Positions 54,801 to 62,147 of a stretch of DNA of 64,000 nt are shown here, piece after piece; within the stretch, counting starts at the first letter, position 1; the number at the start of each line of letters is the position of its first letter. Below the pieces are notes generated by a model that saw only the letters and a list, made by a program, of their open reading frames with translations, made no database searches and was not told the origin of the DNA. Origin of the DNA: Crocinitomicaceae bacterium (GTDB lineage: Bacteria; Bacteroidota; Bacteroidia; Flavobacteriales_D; Parvicellaceae); the NCBI GenBank assembly GCA_002723085.1, contig PBNK01000013.1, forward strand, positions 62,001-126,000. Reading direction: 5' to 3'. The position numbers and the translations under genes were made by a program.

Positions 54801-54970
54801 ACTACAACATTACCATTCAAAATCAGAAGGAGCCTTTAATTTATAGTTACGGATTTGGAATAAGATCTCGAATATTTGGTTATTATGTAAGATTGGACTG
54901 GGGTTATGGAATTGACGATCATATAGCTATGCCTTCATTAAAACAATTATCTTTATCGTTAGATTTTTAA
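51818..54970 (+). CDS. TolB-like propeller protein with peptidase-MA-like and beta-barrel regions
   Basis: A 1050-residue envelope protein. A signal peptide (1-19, ending YFNAQ) is followed by a peptidase-MA-like region (about 40-260), a beta-propeller of TolB/DPP-IV type (about 285-530), a Lys-rich linker, and a C-terminal outer-membrane barrel-like part ending in Phe (LSLSLDF), as porins and BamA-like proteins do. The helix expected to hold HExxH reads KSGLSELIINKI (139-150), so it is probably not a protease. Similar Bacteroidota proteins are annotated as TolB translocation protein; the role is unproven. Start is TTG 51818: in-frame TAA at 51806, and the signal peptide starts there. One base separates it from the TauE gene. 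Confidence 0.8.
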   Translation: MKQILSIVLVLSAVYFNAQYYNGSNINFGQNRVQYNTFLWQSFDFERFKMHFTNQGKKHAIYAARTAHSYLGDLEKFFDYPISEKIHFIVYSSQGKFRQSNIGLTNNLNSNIGGTANIDGNKIFLYFNGDHSSFNNQIKSGLSELIINKILYGNDWKQTIKNSSFTNLPFWFKEGLVDYMGKDWNTTLDNQLRDLILSGDAKKFNKLSNDESRLLGFAMWLYIEEIYGKAMIPNLLYMTKVSKNIESGFIYVLGVSIDMIQNDVFSYYSQRYNEEKLNRIPIKGENIKIRSRKDRVYRSFKISSNEKYLAYVQHYMGQYKVKLLDTSKRRKKTILKGDYKLNRISDFSHPNLAWHPNGKVLAMIEEKKGDVVLNLYDTEINKKNKITLIDIEKVLSLSYNEKGNKIVFSGVKNGQTDLFLYSVLGNSQVQITNDVWDDFTPKFVPNSKEIIFSSNRVHQKDQKPTPPYNNAFDLFTVSFSGDITPLTNTPIINEISPNPINKLSYHFLSDENGIYNQYLATVDSTISHIDTAIHYRYIKVKHRQSNFDRCPEEFNFEPKANSSTILIKRNRKFEFYTLKKSNEIIYEDKVSSTHFRIESGLINSNSYQNNNDSKNNQTLINVYNYQFEKDKFSENEKINKEKKKDSLSKKYKLPLQEIYQVNYSIGEFIMQLNPTFNNQAYQRFSGGGFQNAGFDGFTMIEAKDVFEDYKITGGFKGPVQLNNTGYLVMFENLKDRLDKKTLISRQTFEERAINDEIIKTTTYDLKHQVSFPFSDVSSLRLTGNIRYDRNVFLSTSPVSLVKENNNYYNGGGILEYVIDATRPLGLNILNGFRLKLWGEAYHELNKANTDFFVLGIDVRNYQKIHRNIVFASRFAASTSFGSQRLVYYMGGVDGWLWPQFDPTIVPDPNQNYQFQTIATPIRGFFQNARNGNSFACLNNELRIPLFSYFSNKPLQSDFLENFMIIGFGDIGTAWTGKNPYSSDNSFNTSIINGHNYNITIQNQKEPLIYSYGFGIRSRIFGYYVRLDWGYGIDDHIAMPSLKQLSLSLDF

Positions 54971-54971
54971 A

Positions 54972-55370
54972 ATGGACGCTACAACATTTATAATATTATT
55001 ATTTATAGGTTTATTTGCAGGAATTGCAAGCGGATTTGTAGGTATTGGTGGTGGGATTATTATTATCCCTTGTTTAATATATTTTTTAAAACTTGATCAA
55101 TACCAAGCTCAAGGAGTTTCCCTAGCCTTAATGCTTCCTCCCATAGGAATTTTAGCATTTTACAGTTATTACCAAACCGGTCATATATTAAAAATACATA
55201 TTTTTTATGCCTTAATAATGGCTGTGTTTTTTGTTATTGGCGGGGGGTTAGGTTCTAAATTATCTTTTAGAACACCTGTTCATATTGTAAAATTGATTTT
55301 CGGAATATTAATGTTATATGCATCATATAAAATGATATATAGTGGAATAACACATTATTTTCAAAAATGA
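54972..55370 (+). CDS. Half-size TauE/SafE-family membrane transporter
   Basis: A 132-residue inner-membrane protein of the TauE/SafE (sulfite/organosulfonate exporter) family with about four hydrophobic segments and the family motif GFVGIGGGIIIIP near residue 23-35. Family members usually have about 250 residues built from two such halves; this is one half and, if functional, must act as a dimer. The coding frame is closed by a clean stop that overlaps the next gene by 4 bases (ATGA), and no second half follows, so it is a stable short form rather than a truncated fragment. Substrate unknown. Confidence 0.85.
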   Translation: MDATTFIILLFIGLFAGIASGFVGIGGGIIIIPCLIYFLKLDQYQAQGVSLALMLPPIGILAFYSYYQTGHILKIHIFYALIMAVFFVIGGGLGSKLSFRTPVHIVKLIFGILMLYASYKMIYSGITHYFQK

Positions 55371-56545
55371 TTTCTAAAGTCAAATTATTAGCAGATAAGT
55401 ACTTTAATGAAATTTTAGAGATTAGGCGTCATTTGCATAAACATCCTGAACTTTCTTTTAAAGAATTTAAAACTTCAGATTATATTCAAAAATTTCTTGA
55501 AAGCAAAAATATACCTTTCACTTCAGGGCATGTAAAAACCGGAATTATAGCAAAAATAAAAGGGTTAAACCCAGATAAAAAGAAAATTCTTTTAAGGGCT
55601 GATTTAGATGCGTTGCCTATTCATGAAGAAAACGAAATTAGTTATAAATCAGTTAATAAAGGAGTAATGCATGCTTGTGGGCATGATGTTCATACATCTT
55701 CTTTATTGGGAGCAATGCTAATTCTTAATGATTTAACTAATTCTTTTGAAGGAACTGTTGAATGCGTTTTTCAACCTGGTGAAGAATTACTTCCTGGAGG
55801 AGCAAAATTAATGATTGAAGAAGGATTGCTTGACTCAGCGCCTAGCTGTTGCCTTGCTCAGCATGTATTTCCAGACTTAGAAGCTGGAAAAGTAGGTTTT
55901 AAATCAGGAATGTACATGGCTTCTACAGATGAAATTCATGTGAAAGTTAAAGGTAAAGGTGGACATGCTGCACTTCCAAATAAATTAATAGATCCAGTAT
56001 TAATGGCTGCTCAGTTAATTACTAATATACAGCAAATTATAAGTAGAAATAATCAACCTACTGATCCTTCTGTGTTATCTTTTGGATATATAAAAGCAGA
56101 TGGAGCAACTAATGTTATTCCTGATGAAGTTCATATAAAAGGCACTTTTAGAACTTTTAATGAAAAATGGAGAAAAGAAGCGCATGCTAAAATGAAAAAA
56201 TTAGCTAATTCTATATGCGTTGGAATGGGAGGTGAATGTGAATTTATTATTAAAGAAGGATATCCGTTTTTAAAAAATGATTCTACAATTACTGAAATAG
56301 CAAAAATTGCTGCCCAGAAATTTTTAGGTGAAGAAAATGTTGTTAATCTTCCTTTAAGAATGACCGCTGAAGATTTTTCTTATTTTTCTCAAGTTTCTCC
56401 TTCTTGTTTTTATAGATTAGGAACAGGAAATAAAAACAACATTCAAAACCTGCACACATCTACTTTTAACATTGATGAATCTGCTCTTAAAACAGGAATG
56501 GGATTGATGAGTTTTATCGCTTTAGAACAACTTGTTAAGTTGTAA
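55367..56545 (+). CDS. M20-family amidohydrolase (N-acyl amino acid type)
   Basis: A cytoplasmic zinc amidohydrolase/carboxypeptidase of 392 residues, of the group hydrolysing N-acyl or amide derivatives of amino acids (hippurate hydrolase, IAA-amino acid hydrolase). Metal and catalytic residues: C104 and H106 in MHACGHDVH, E139-E140 in PGEE, H166 in AQHVFPD and the late His in NLHTSTF. The dimerisation lid domain starts about residue 185 (HVKVKGKGGHAALP). The exact substrate is not determinable. The start overlaps the TauE-like stop, making a coupled pair with a membrane transporter. Confidence 0.92.
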   Translation: MISKVKLLADKYFNEILEIRRHLHKHPELSFKEFKTSDYIQKFLESKNIPFTSGHVKTGIIAKIKGLNPDKKKILLRADLDALPIHEENEISYKSVNKGVMHACGHDVHTSSLLGAMLILNDLTNSFEGTVECVFQPGEELLPGGAKLMIEEGLLDSAPSCCLAQHVFPDLEAGKVGFKSGMYMASTDEIHVKVKGKGGHAALPNKLIDPVLMAAQLITNIQQIISRNNQPTDPSVLSFGYIKADGATNVIPDEVHIKGTFRTFNEKWRKEAHAKMKKLANSICVGMGGECEFIIKEGYPFLKNDSTITEIAKIAAQKFLGEENVVNLPLRMTAEDFSYFSQVSPSCFYRLGTGNKNNIQNLHTSTFNIDESALKTGMGLMSFIALEQLVKL

Positions 56546-56623
56546 AGAATAAAATATTAACACTATTTCATTACAAATATAAATTAACGTATATTAGACA
56601 ATAAGACATTTTACTTAAACACA

Positions 56624-58822
56624 ATGCTTACATCTGAAGTTAACTTAAAGTCCTCACTAAGTAAATTTTTTGGTTTCAATAATTTCAAAGGTGAACAAGA
56701 AGCGGTTATTGCTAATCTTTTAAAAGGCAATAATACTTTTGTTATAATGCCTACTGGAGGTGGTAAATCTTTATGTTATCAACTTCCTGCTTTAGCAAGT
56801 AAAGGAACTGCTATTGTTGTCTCTCCTCTAATTGCATTAATGAAAAACCAAGTTGACTCAATTAGACAAGTTAGTGAAGAAGATGGGGTAGCACATTTTT
56901 TAAATTCCTCTTTAAATAAAGGAGAAATTACAAGAGTTAAATCAGATGTAAAAAATGGGGTTACAAAATTATTATATGTTGCCCCTGAATCTTTAACTAA
57001 ACAAGAGAATATTGATTTTTTAAAGAATATTTCTATTTCTTTTTTTGCTATTGATGAAGCACATTGTATTTCTGAATGGGGGCATGATTTCAGGCCTGAA
57101 TATAGAAGACTTAAGCCTATTATTAATGCCATTGATGATGTGCCAATAATTGCTCTTACTGCTACGGCAACTCCTAAAGTACAGGCAGACATTCAAAAAA
57201 ACTTAGGCATGACAAATGCCACACTATTTAAAGCTTCATTTAATAGAGTAAATTTATTTTATGAAGTAAGACCTAAAAAAAATGTTCAAAAAGAAATAAT
57301 TCGTTTTATAAAAACAAGAACTGGAAAATCTGGAATAATTTATTGTTTAAGCAGAAAAAAAGTTGAGGAAATTGCTCAATTACTTCAAGTTAATGGCATA
57401 TCTGCCTTACCGTATCATGCAGGTTTAGAAGCTAAAACTAGAGCCAAACATCAAGATATGTTTTTGATGGAAGAGGCTGATGTGATAGTAGCTACAATTG
57501 CTTTTGGTATGGGAATTGATAAACCAGATGTAAGATTTGTTATTCATCATGATATTCCCAAATCATTAGAAAGTTATTATCAAGAGACCGGTCGAGCCGG
57601 AAGGGATGGTGGTGAAGGTCATTGTTTAGCTTTTTATAGCTACAAAGACATTGAGAAACTAGAAAAATTTTTACATGGTAAACCGCTTGCAGAACAGGAG
57701 GTGGGACACCAACTATTACAAGAAGTAGTTGCTTACTCTGAAACAAGTATAAACCGAAGAAAATTTCTATTGCATTATTTTGGGGAAGCTTTTGATGAAA
57801 TTAATGGCCCTGGAGCTAGCATGTGCGATAATTCACAAAATCCTAAAGAAAAAATGGAAGGCATGAATGAAGTGGTTATTGCTATCCAAACAGTTATCGA
57901 AATTAAAGTTAAACACAAAGTTAAATACTTTGTTGACCTTATAACTGGAAATAATACTGCTGAAATTAAAACTTATAAAGGAAATAACTCTAAATTTTTT
58001 GGAACTGGGAAAGAACATGATGAACACTTTTGGCATGCTGTTTTTAGACAAATTATTGTTGCTGGTTTAATAGCAAAAGAAATAGAAAGTTACGGAACAT
58101 TATACAGCACTCCCAAAGGAAGAGAGTTTGTTAAAAACCCTTCTTCATTTATGTTAATTAAAGAACACGACTTTAGTGATACTGATGATATTGATGATGT
58201 AATAATAAATCAAAAAGGTGGCGGTGCTCTTGATGACAAATTGTACAGTATGCTTAAAGACTTAAGAAAAAGCATTGCTAGTAAAAAGAAAATTCCTCCT
58301 TTTGTAATTTTTCAAGACCCTTCATTAGAAGAAATGACCAATCAATATCCTGTTTCAATTGATGAATTACAAAAAATTAGCGGTGTTGGCGTTGGTAAAG
58401 CTAGAAGATATGGAGTTCCCTTTATTGACCTCATTTCTAAATATGTTGAAGAAAATGATATTGATCGCCCTCAAGATTTTGTAATGAAAAGTTTAGTTAA
58501 TAAGAGTGGTCAAAAAGTTAATATTATTACCAACATTGATAGAAAGCTTCCTTTAGAAGATATAGCTAAAAGCCAAGGAAAATCTTTAGAAGATTTAATT
58601 CTTGAAATTGAAAACATTGTTGCGTCAGGAACTAAAATAAATATTGACTATTATATAAATAGCATTTTAGATGAAGACGCACAAGAAGAAGTTTATGATT
58701 ATTTTATGGAAGATGCTGAAACAGATGAAATAAAAGAGGCGTTTGATGAGTTTGATGGAGATTACAGTGAAGAAGAGCTTCGCTTAATGAAAATCAAATT
58801 TATGAGTGAGATGGCAAATTAA
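56624..58822 (+). CDS. recQ: ATP-dependent DNA helicase RecQ (zinc-site-less form)
   Basis: A 3'-to-5' SF2 helicase for recombination and fork repair, 732 residues. Motif I is TGGGKS (44-49), motif II DEAH (144-147), then LTATATP, the FGMGIDKPDVRFVIHHD block and ETGRAGRDG. The RQC region follows, but the four zinc cysteines typical of RecQ are not there: the segment reads ASMCDNSQNPKEK, with C401 as the only cysteine. An HRDC domain (about 545-620) and an acidic tail complete the protein. The longer length and missing zinc site match a RecQ subgroup I associate with Bacteroidota. Gene stands alone, ending 4 bases from a convergent T9SS cargo gene. Confidence 0.94.
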   Translation: MLTSEVNLKSSLSKFFGFNNFKGEQEAVIANLLKGNNTFVIMPTGGGKSLCYQLPALASKGTAIVVSPLIALMKNQVDSIRQVSEEDGVAHFLNSSLNKGEITRVKSDVKNGVTKLLYVAPESLTKQENIDFLKNISISFFAIDEAHCISEWGHDFRPEYRRLKPIINAIDDVPIIALTATATPKVQADIQKNLGMTNATLFKASFNRVNLFYEVRPKKNVQKEIIRFIKTRTGKSGIIYCLSRKKVEEIAQLLQVNGISALPYHAGLEAKTRAKHQDMFLMEEADVIVATIAFGMGIDKPDVRFVIHHDIPKSLESYYQETGRAGRDGGEGHCLAFYSYKDIEKLEKFLHGKPLAEQEVGHQLLQEVVAYSETSINRRKFLLHYFGEAFDEINGPGASMCDNSQNPKEKMEGMNEVVIAIQTVIEIKVKHKVKYFVDLITGNNTAEIKTYKGNNSKFFGTGKEHDEHFWHAVFRQIIVAGLIAKEIESYGTLYSTPKGREFVKNPSSFMLIKEHDFSDTDDIDDVIINQKGGGALDDKLYSMLKDLRKSIASKKKIPPFVIFQDPSLEEMTNQYPVSIDELQKISGVGVGKARRYGVPFIDLISKYVEENDIDRPQDFVMKSLVNKSGQKVNIITNIDRKLPLEDIAKSQGKSLEDLILEIENIVASGTKINIDYYINSILDEDAQEEVYDYFMEDAETDEIKEAFDEFDGDYSEEELRLMKIKFMSEMAN

Positions 58823-58826
58823 ATAA

Positions 58827-60863
58827 CTAATAATCTGCTTTTGTAAATTTTTTACAAATCACATCATTGTCCAAATAAACAATTAAAGTATAAATTCCCT
58901 TTTTTAATTCACTGACATCTATATTTTGTTTAGGTAAAACACCTGAAATATCTTTTACCATCTGACCCATCGCGTTAAATATTTTTATATCAACTTTTTC
59001 ATTATTGGCACCTTTTAAATAAACATTTAAATTATCAGATGCTGGGTTAGGGAAAATAATAGTTTGTATTTCATTATTTATTTCATTAATGTTCGCTACC
59101 ATATTTGCCGTAGCCGATTGTAAAATGTATTTACTGTCATCATCTTGAATCCATACAATAACTCCAAGATTTTGAAAATCTTCAACGGAATGCTCTATAA
59201 GATGATCAATTGGGGAAGATGCATCAAGCGGGATATTATACGCCCCATTGAATTCATAGTTTAGATTTAAACTGAAAGCAGGATTATTTGGGCCTGACAA
59301 TACAGGCAATGATGTACCATTTTCATCAGGCAACATTTTTTTCATAATGTTATAAAATTCTATTTCTCCATTAGTTGAAACATTATTATAGGTAGTATAT
59401 TCAAAAATAGCTGTATGAAGAGTAAGGTTATCCCATATTCCTGCAGTATTACATAGCGAATTGATCTCCACATTAATGTCTACCTTCTGTCCCCCAACAG
59501 AATAAGTAGCGTCAAGATTTAAAAATGAATAAAGTTGGTAGGCCTCATCAAACTCTTGCTGAGTAAATCCAATGGGATTGTTTTGATTTACACCATTCAT
59601 AACTAATCTAGGAACTGTATTTATACTATAGAAATATCTTCTTTGGGCAGCTTCATTTGTAAAATATGGATCTCCAGGAGAAGGCCAACTCATTGGGTAT
59701 TTTAATAATGAATAATTATCGGGGTTAGCATATAATATTGCCAACAAATCTGTATTGCCAGTTACTGAATAATTACTTGTTGAACTAGCAAACATTTCTA
59801 ACATAGGTTTTCTTTGAGTTGTTGTTGCAAAGACATGAAGGGGTTGAGTAACGGTATCGTTAACAGTATTCATATCCATTGATCCGTTAATATTGGTGGC
59901 CCAAACTGAAATATCATAAGAATCATCTAGTGTCGGAATCCATGGTGTGGCATGAGAAAACGTATCAGTATCATATGGAGCAATAGATAATCCTGAAATG
60001 GATTGTGTTGCAATTGTACCGCCATTAGCAGAATAATTTAAGTCAAAAGAACTTACTGTATCTGTTCCTAAATTATTTAAAACACATTCTATTGAAAAAG
60101 GAGCATCTGAAAGTTTTAAATAAGGATACGTAATTAATTCGACTCCAGACATATCAATTGCATTTTGCTGCCCAAAAATAAATTCATAATAATAATTATC
60201 TGCCGGAGTAGGATCAGTTCCGGCAACATTACTTAATTGTGGGGAGCCAGTTACCATTATCGCAGTACTATTATCTATTTGAATACCTGCGGTAACTTGA
60301 GGAGATGCATTTGAACTATGTCTTTGATCTACAATATAAATTTTATCAGATCCTTCTTCAAGAACAATTGACCAATAACTCCAACTGCCTCCTGCCTCAT
60401 AAGAAGCAAAAAAAACCCAATGTTGTTGAGCCCCAGGAATACCAAATGTTTTGGTGACAATTTCATCATTAGAACCAACACCCTGAATACCCCATATCAT
60501 AATTGAATTATTTGGGATTACAGGATCTGGAATTGACGCGTTTGAATAAAAAGGAACTACCCCTGCTGAAGTTGTGAAAGTTAAAACACCAGAAGATGAG
60601 ACTTTATATTGAGTGACTAAATTTCCATTGAAATTGAAATTAAAAGGAATTGTTTCAATAGATGACCATGTTGGAGAAGCATTACTTCCAGGTAAAATTG
60701 TAGTCCAGCCCGAAGAAAAAGAATTAGAACTTGAAGGATATTCATTGTCATTATTTAACCCTCCAGGATTACTTTGTGTAAAGTTAGGTGTATAATAATA
60801 TTGTGCATTAAAATTTATTGTGAAAAAATAAAAAGACAATATAAAAAGGAAGCATTTTTTCAT
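58827..60863 (-). CDS. Secreted Omp28/thioredoxin-fold-like protein with T9SS type A sorting domain
   Basis: A 678-residue exported protein. Signal peptide 1-20 (ending NFNAQ); an N-terminal beta-rich region (about 25-235) resembling Bacteroidota surface domains, with TPAD and YYYEFIFGQQNAIDM near its end; a CARDB-like stretch (ECVLNNLGTDTVSSFDLNY); then an Omp28-like thioredoxin-fold part with the TVPRLVMNG cis-proline-type motif but no CxxC, so it is not a redox protein; and a type A sorting domain (IIFPNPASDNLNVY to the end). Function unknown; the fold is inferred from remembered families. It has its own 48-base gap upstream. Confidence 0.85.
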   Translation of the reverse strand: MKKCFLFILSFYFFTINFNAQYYYTPNFTQSNPGGLNNDNEYPSSSNSFSSGWTTILPGSNASPTWSSIETIPFNFNFNGNLVTQYKVSSSGVLTFTTSAGVVPFYSNASIPDPVIPNNSIMIWGIQGVGSNDEIVTKTFGIPGAQQHWVFFASYEAGGSWSYWSIVLEEGSDKIYIVDQRHSSNASPQVTAGIQIDNSTAIMVTGSPQLSNVAGTDPTPADNYYYEFIFGQQNAIDMSGVELITYPYLKLSDAPFSIECVLNNLGTDTVSSFDLNYSANGGTIATQSISGLSIAPYDTDTFSHATPWIPTLDDSYDISVWATNINGSMDMNTVNDTVTQPLHVFATTTQRKPMLEMFASSTSNYSVTGNTDLLAILYANPDNYSLLKYPMSWPSPGDPYFTNEAAQRRYFYSINTVPRLVMNGVNQNNPIGFTQQEFDEAYQLYSFLNLDATYSVGGQKVDINVEINSLCNTAGIWDNLTLHTAIFEYTTYNNVSTNGEIEFYNIMKKMLPDENGTSLPVLSGPNNPAFSLNLNYEFNGAYNIPLDASSPIDHLIEHSVEDFQNLGVIVWIQDDDSKYILQSATANMVANINEINNEIQTIIFPNPASDNLNVYLKGANNEKVDIKIFNAMGQMVKDISGVLPKQNIDVSELKKGIYTLIVYLDNDVICKKFTKADY

Positions 60864-60911
60864 GGTTTTAATTTTACCTTAAAATATGAAAAATTATACT
60901 TATTGAAAAAC

Positions 60912-61844
60912 TTAATTAGAAAAGATAGATAGTTTATATCTTTTTTCGAACCCATTTATCCCTGCTAGACCTCCTGAATGTAAGGCTATGATTTTTTTTT
61001 GTTTTTGATTATTTTCTTTTAACAATTTATGAACTAAAGCGTAAAATAATTTACCTGAATAAATTGGATCAGTTTTAATTCCAGTCCTCAAATAAAATAA
61101 ACGCATAAAATCAATGAGTTTTGAACTGTATTTAGCATACCCCCCCATATGATAATCGTGAACTAACACAGATTTTGGATTTATTTTTTTTGAAAAAATT
61201 TGTTTATACTCATTTTCCAAGTTAGTTTTAATTTTTTCAGCGCCTTTTAAAACAACTACTCCAATAAGATTTTGATTTTTTTTTAATGCTGCCTCAATTC
61301 CCATAAATGTTGCACCAGTACCTACCTCACAATATATTTCATCAAATTCTTCTTCAATTTCTTCAATTATTTTAGCACAACCCAATATTCCTAATTCATT
61401 CGCCCCTCCTTCTGGAATAAAAAAAGAATTTTGATAATTTTTGATAATAAAATCATTTACCCATGCTTTATCTGAATAATGTTTTCGTTCTAAAAAAACA
61501 AGATTGGTATTATATCTTTCACAAGCTAGGAGAATGTCATTTAACTTTTTAGGTTTTTCCCCTCTTACAAACAGGGTGTTATGAATTTTATATCTATTAC
61601 AAATATAAGATACGGCTAATAAATGATTTGAAAAAGCCCCCCCCATTGAAATAATATGGGAATTAGAGCTATCTAAAAAAGAATCAATATTTAATTTTAA
61701 TTTTCTCCACTTATTTCCAGAAATAACTGAATGAATTAAATCATCCCTTTTAACCCAAACTTGATGATTTTTTACACCAAAACTTGAAAGATCTAACCTG
61801 TGAAGAGGGCTAGGTATATTTATAAAATCATTTGCTTTTAACAT
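60912..61844 (-). CDS. PLP-dependent D-cysteine desulfhydrase / ACC deaminase family enzyme
   Basis: A fold-type II PLP enzyme of 310 residues in the family of 1-aminocyclopropane-1-carboxylate deaminase and D-cysteine desulfhydrase. The PLP lysine is K45 in SGNKWRKLK, the FSNHLLA block follows, GGANELG is the substrate-loop motif and VGTGATFMG the phosphate-binding Gly-rich segment. In bacteria such proteins mostly degrade D-cysteine or deaminate related amino acids; which one applies here is open. The start overlaps the end of the DUF4286 gene by 17 bases, so it is the last gene of the TPR-DUF4286 transcript. Confidence 0.88.
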   Translation of the reverse strand: MLKANDFINIPSPLHRLDLSSFGVKNHQVWVKRDDLIHSVISGNKWRKLKLNIDSFLDSSNSHIISMGGAFSNHLLAVSYICNRYKIHNTLFVRGEKPKKLNDILLACERYNTNLVFLERKHYSDKAWVNDFIIKNYQNSFFIPEGGANELGILGCAKIIEEIEEEFDEIYCEVGTGATFMGIEAALKKNQNLIGVVVLKGAEKIKTNLENEYKQIFSKKINPKSVLVHDYHMGGYAKYSSKLIDFMRLFYLRTGIKTDPIYSGKLFYALVHKLLKENNQKQKKIIALHSGGLAGINGFEKRYKLSIFSN

Positions 61845-62145
61845 GGCTTACAACTTCTAAAATTGTTCTAAAAGCAACAAATTTATTAGCGTATTTTTCA
61901 GCATGTTCCTTTTGAAGTTCATCTGCATATTCTTTAACATAAAGATTGTAATCTTCCCAGTTATTTAAAAGGTATTGTACACTGTAAGATTTTCCACCGT
62001 CTTCTTCGGCATGAATTTTACAAAGCTTACTATCAATAAAAAGACCTGTATTCATAACATCTGGAATGTGAACATTTTTCATCCAATCTAGCCACTCATC
62101 ATGAACAGCATAATCAATATTAATTGTTACGTTATACAAAACCAT
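61828..62145 (-). CDS. DUF4286 family protein
   Basis: A 105-residue cytoplasmic protein that I recognise as the DUF4286 family, ferredoxin-like in predicted fold, found widely in Bacteroidota and of unknown function. Conserved parts are YNVTINIDYAVHDEWLDWM, HIPDVMNTG and the SVQYLLNNWEDY segment. It lies 2 bases after the TPR gene and overlaps the desulfhydrase-like gene by 17 bases. The arrangement suggests co-transcription; nothing indicates a common pathway. Confidence 0.85.
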   Translation of the reverse strand: MVLYNVTINIDYAVHDEWLDWMKNVHIPDVMNTGLFIDSKLCKIHAEEDGGKSYSVQYLLNNWEDYNLYVKEYADELQKEHAEKYANKFVAFRTILEVVSHVKSK

Positions 62146-62147
62146 AT

